Assembly (NCBI GenBank): GCA_004173475.1
Contig: SEBU01000004.1
Span: forward strand, 62,001 to 126,000
Reading direction: 5' to 3'
Length of the DNA stretch: 64,000 bases
Source of the DNA: Gammaproteobacteria bacterium
Lineage (GTDB): Bacteria; Pseudomonadota; Gammaproteobacteria; Pseudomonadales; Cellvibrionaceae
Shown here piece after piece: positions 62,065 through 64,000 of this stretch. A program made the position numbers and the translations under genes. The notes under the pieces are model-generated. The model was not told the origin of the DNA, did not search any database, and saw only the letters and a list, made by a program, of their open reading frames with translations. Each line of letters opens with the position of its first letter. Position 1 is the first letter of the stretch.

Positions 62065-62277
62065 TCATGATTTGCGAACCGGAATTTCTTTACCATTCAC
62101 AGTCCACTGGCCATTTTCATTTTGAAATGCGTCACCAAGCGCTTTAAAAGTAGCGGCGGGTGTCTTTCCGTCGATTACCAGATAATAAATATTTTTTTTC
62201 TTAATTTCGCTTACATGTTTGGGAACAAAAGTTCCATCGACCTTTATGAACGCGACCGTAATTATTTCGGTATACAT
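62065..62277 (-). CDS. Small hypothetical protein
   Basis: 70 aa; beta-hairpin pattern with 'TVAFIKVDGTFVPKHVSEI' and 'WTVNGKEIPVRKS'. Not recognised. Confidence 0.5.
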   Translation of the reverse strand: MYTEIITVAFIKVDGTFVPKHVSEIKKKNIYYLVIDGKTPAATFKALGDAFQNENGQWTVNGKEIPVRKS

Positions 62278-62348
62278 AGTTTTATTCCAAAATGATTTAA
62301 TAATATTCTAATGACCACCGTAGTTACCTCCAATCCTAATGTCCGCGG

Positions 62349-62681
62349 TTAGTCCCTGCGACACCGCAGAACTGTTACCCCGACAAACAAACTGAGTTTG
62401 TAAAAACGTTTCAGCGCCTTCCACGACGCAATGCATACCATCACGAAGATGAAGATGTAAATTGTCGCCGACACGACCGCGGCAAAACCGGTCAAAATGG
62501 TTGAATATGGTTTGGATATACCCGTAATTCCCAGTTGCTCAAAAAATGGAAAACCGATTAAATGCTCAGCAAACAACCCCATCCAATAAGATACAAATAT
62601 TAAAGTGAGAAATACTGTCCCGATCACGGCAAAACCTATTACTGCTAGTAAATGTTGCGATTTAGGAAGTGAGTAAGTCAT
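62349..62681 (-). CDS. Two-pass membrane protein
   Basis: 110 aa; hydrophobic helices at about 12-35 and 58-88; basic ends. Not recognised. Confidence 0.55.
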   Translation of the reverse strand: MTYSLPKSQHLLAVIGFAVIGTVFLTLIFVSYWMGLFAEHLIGFPFFEQLGITGISKPYSTILTGFAAVVSATIYIFIFVMVCIASWKALKRFYKLSLFVGVTVLRCRRD

Positions 62682-62699
62682 AGAAACTCCGTAGTAGTT

Positions 62700-62990
62700 T
62701 TAGCGCGATTGACAACGTCGCAATGTTTGCCCATTTACGTCGAATTGCGAAGCGCCCATGAACATCATGCTCGCCGCTAGACCTAGGTGATCCAGCACCT
62801 TTACATAAGCCCCCATGCCTGGGCTCAGCGACCCTTTTTCAACGGCCGCATAAGTTCCCAAGGCGATATTGCAAGCTTTCGCCATATCCTCTTGACTATA
62901 TAAGCGGGCCTTTCGAGCCTGGAGGATGTTGTCAGCCACGATGTTCATCGCTTCAAGTGCGTCACTGGAGATACCACGGTCATCTTTCAC
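62700..62990 (-). CDS. XRE-family helix-turn-helix regulator
   Basis: 96 aa. HTH at about 25-75 ('LYSQEDMAKACNIALGTYAAVEKG', cited here as LYSQEDMAKACN and LGTYAAVEKG). It overlaps the preceding gene by four bases (GTGA-type), so the two are coupled. It may be an antitoxin-like regulator, but the partner is not a known toxin. Confidence 0.8.
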   Translation of the reverse strand: MKDDRGISSDALEAMNIVADNILQARKARLYSQEDMAKACNIALGTYAAVEKGSLSPGMGAYVKVLDHLGLAASMMFMGASQFDVNGQTLRRCQSR

Positions 62991-63253
62991 GCGTAGCCCT
63001 CTGTTAAAATTAAGTTCATTTCAGGAACAGGAAGTAGTACAACGCTAATATTAAATTTTTCCTTTAAGAACTTAGCAGCACGCTCTTGGGGAATACCGTC
63101 AACGAACATAATGTCTTGACACCACTGAGCTGCATTAAAGTGGGTACGTGATACGTCACCAGCTTTTGCAGTCAATATGCGCTCGCACTCTCGTTCAATT
63201 TCACCGCTTAGAGCGTTCAAAAAATCGTTGTCATTCATCGTATTCAAGGGCAT
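62987..63253 (-). CDS. Hypothetical protein coupled to the XRE regulator
   Basis: 88 aa from ATG 63253 (an internal ATG at 63238 is possible). Acidic helical start (NALSGEIERECERIL), then a helix-strand pattern. Overlaps the XRE gene by four bases. Could form a two-gene module; no toxin motif recognised. Confidence 0.55.
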   Translation of the reverse strand: MPLNTMNDNDFLNALSGEIERECERILTAKAGDVSRTHFNAAQWCQDIMFVDGIPQERAAKFLKEKFNISVVLLPVPEMNLILTEGYA

Positions 63254-63290
63254 TACCTTTTAAAAAAATGTATGTAGTCACTTAGATTAT

Positions 63291-63914
63291 TCAGTGAGGT
63301 CTTACCGACCGCTCACACTTATCACTATTGGCCTCTTGGTGTTTATTCCAGGCATCGCGGTCGACGGGTGCAACCTGCCATGAGCATCTACCTGAACGGT
63401 ATGGCTCGCTCACCGTGCCATCATGTGTGCACCCAGCAAATTTAAACTTCGCAAGGAAAGTTTTTGATGGCCATTCACCTGAGAAATCCGTGAAATTTAG
63501 GTCAGGGCGCTCGCTAACAATTTTTTGTTTAAATAATTCAAACTGGTGGTTTTGCTCAACGATTTTATTTTCGAAAAGCGTGAGGCAACCAGAGCTGCAA
63601 AATAATTGTCCGCGGCACTCCACAAAGTTAAATTTGTCTCGAGTGGCTTCGCTAATTCCGGGCGTTACTGCAATTTTGTTTGCACATTCTTGGCATGCAA
63701 TAGTCCATCCAGAATTCAAGAGCAATAATGGCGGCACAAATCCTTGCAAACTGTATTGATCAAATTGTGCAGCGCGATAGATAGAGACATGCTCTACTTC
63801 CGTTTTAAATTTTCCCGCTCCTATTCGTCGCGCTTCAAGTTTGCTGTTAGAGAACACTACTTCAGCATTAGCATCTTGATCGTCAACTACAGTCCATGCT
63901 TTAAGTTTTTTCAT
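63291..63914 (-). CDS. Zinc-finger protein, unknown
   Basis: 207 aa. A zinc-binding unit lies at about 74-110: CQEC, then CRGQLFCSSGC, resembling TRASH/FCS-like treble-clef fingers. N-terminal 70 residues are beta-rich, C-terminal part basic. Not recognised further. Confidence 0.6.
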   Translation of the reverse strand: MKKLKAWTVVDDQDANAEVVFSNSKLEARRIGAGKFKTEVEHVSIYRAAQFDQYSLQGFVPPLLLLNSGWTIACQECANKIAVTPGISEATRDKFNFVECRGQLFCSSGCLTLFENKIVEQNHQFELFKQKIVSERPDLNFTDFSGEWPSKTFLAKFKFAGCTHDGTVSEPYRSGRCSWQVAPVDRDAWNKHQEANSDKCERSVRPH

Positions 63915-64000
63915 CTCAACTCACCAATTCGATGAATGCTCCCGACCGATTTGCCGTGAACCGTAACGCAGGAAGTCAAATGGTCAAACACCATTTTTCC

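Noticed and set aside
1-64000. tRNA, rRNA, intact transposase or integrase genes
   Set aside because: I looked for them and saw none that I could support.

Overview
The window looks like the accessory backbone of a large, low-copy plasmid (or plasmid-like integrative element) from a proteobacterium, most likely gamma- or beta-. It is AT-leaning by eye and I cannot name the genus. Evidence for this reading: a partition operon (ParA C-terminus, ParB/KorB-type protein, KorA/TrfB-type repressor); a plasmid-borne PRTRC cassette (ParB-related, ThiF-related); an SSB; a fused helicase-methyltransferase; a MazF/PemK-like toxin with candidate antitoxin; CsrA; an E. coli/Pseudomonas-type LexA box; and long tracts of small uncharacterised genes. 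I saw no rRNA, tRNA, CRISPR array or complete insertion sequence.

Layout. 0-3 kb: parA(end)-parB/korB-korA-DsbD-alpha-like-STAS/wHTH-unknown, one tight + strand operon. 3-12 kb: small genes, a lambda-type protein phosphatase, a membrane protein with a paralogue at 25 kb, and an 884-aa helicase-N6-methyltransferase. 12-13 kb: a minus-strand protein with a plasmid-type N-terminal helical module. 13.3-18.5 kb: a densely packed + strand array of very short, mostly membrane-type genes, nearly all preceded by an almost invariant RTTGGAnn-ATG start motif; several members carry stops or frameshifts. 18.5-26 kb (minus): a LexA-boxed operon with an SRAP (YedK/HMCES) protein, an ASCH-domain protein, a UshA-like lipoprotein, small membrane proteins and SSB. 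26-32 kb (minus): the PRTRC cassette, encoding a ubiquitin-like protein (C), an E2-like protein (B), an E1/ThiF-like enzyme, E, a probable F and a large ParB, but no recognisable JAB-type protein A. 33-35 kb: an exonuclease VII large-subunit-like protein. 35-40 kb: unknown genes, two terminators, leader hairpins and a MazF-like toxin pair. 40-49 kb: small genes, an AraC-type HTH regulator, a VRR-NUC nuclease and a short-chain dehydrogenase. 49-51 kb: a large LPD1-type protein with an HEWLH motif. 51-55 kb: another run of small + strand genes. 55-64 kb (minus): a large helical repeat protein, csrA, small membrane proteins, a secreted DNA/RNA non-specific endonuclease, an XRE regulator and a zinc-finger protein.

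Functional picture. Partition and copy control at the left, the PRTRC cassette in the middle, and DNA-repair or anti-restriction-type functions (SRAP under LexA, SSB, XseA-like, VRR-NUC, helicase-methylase) between them are consistent with maintenance and protection of a large mobile replicon. About two thirds of the genes are not recognisable. The strongest candidate for something undescribed is the 13.3-18.5 kb array with its fixed start motif; second is the JAB-less ubiquitin-like PRTRC cassette.
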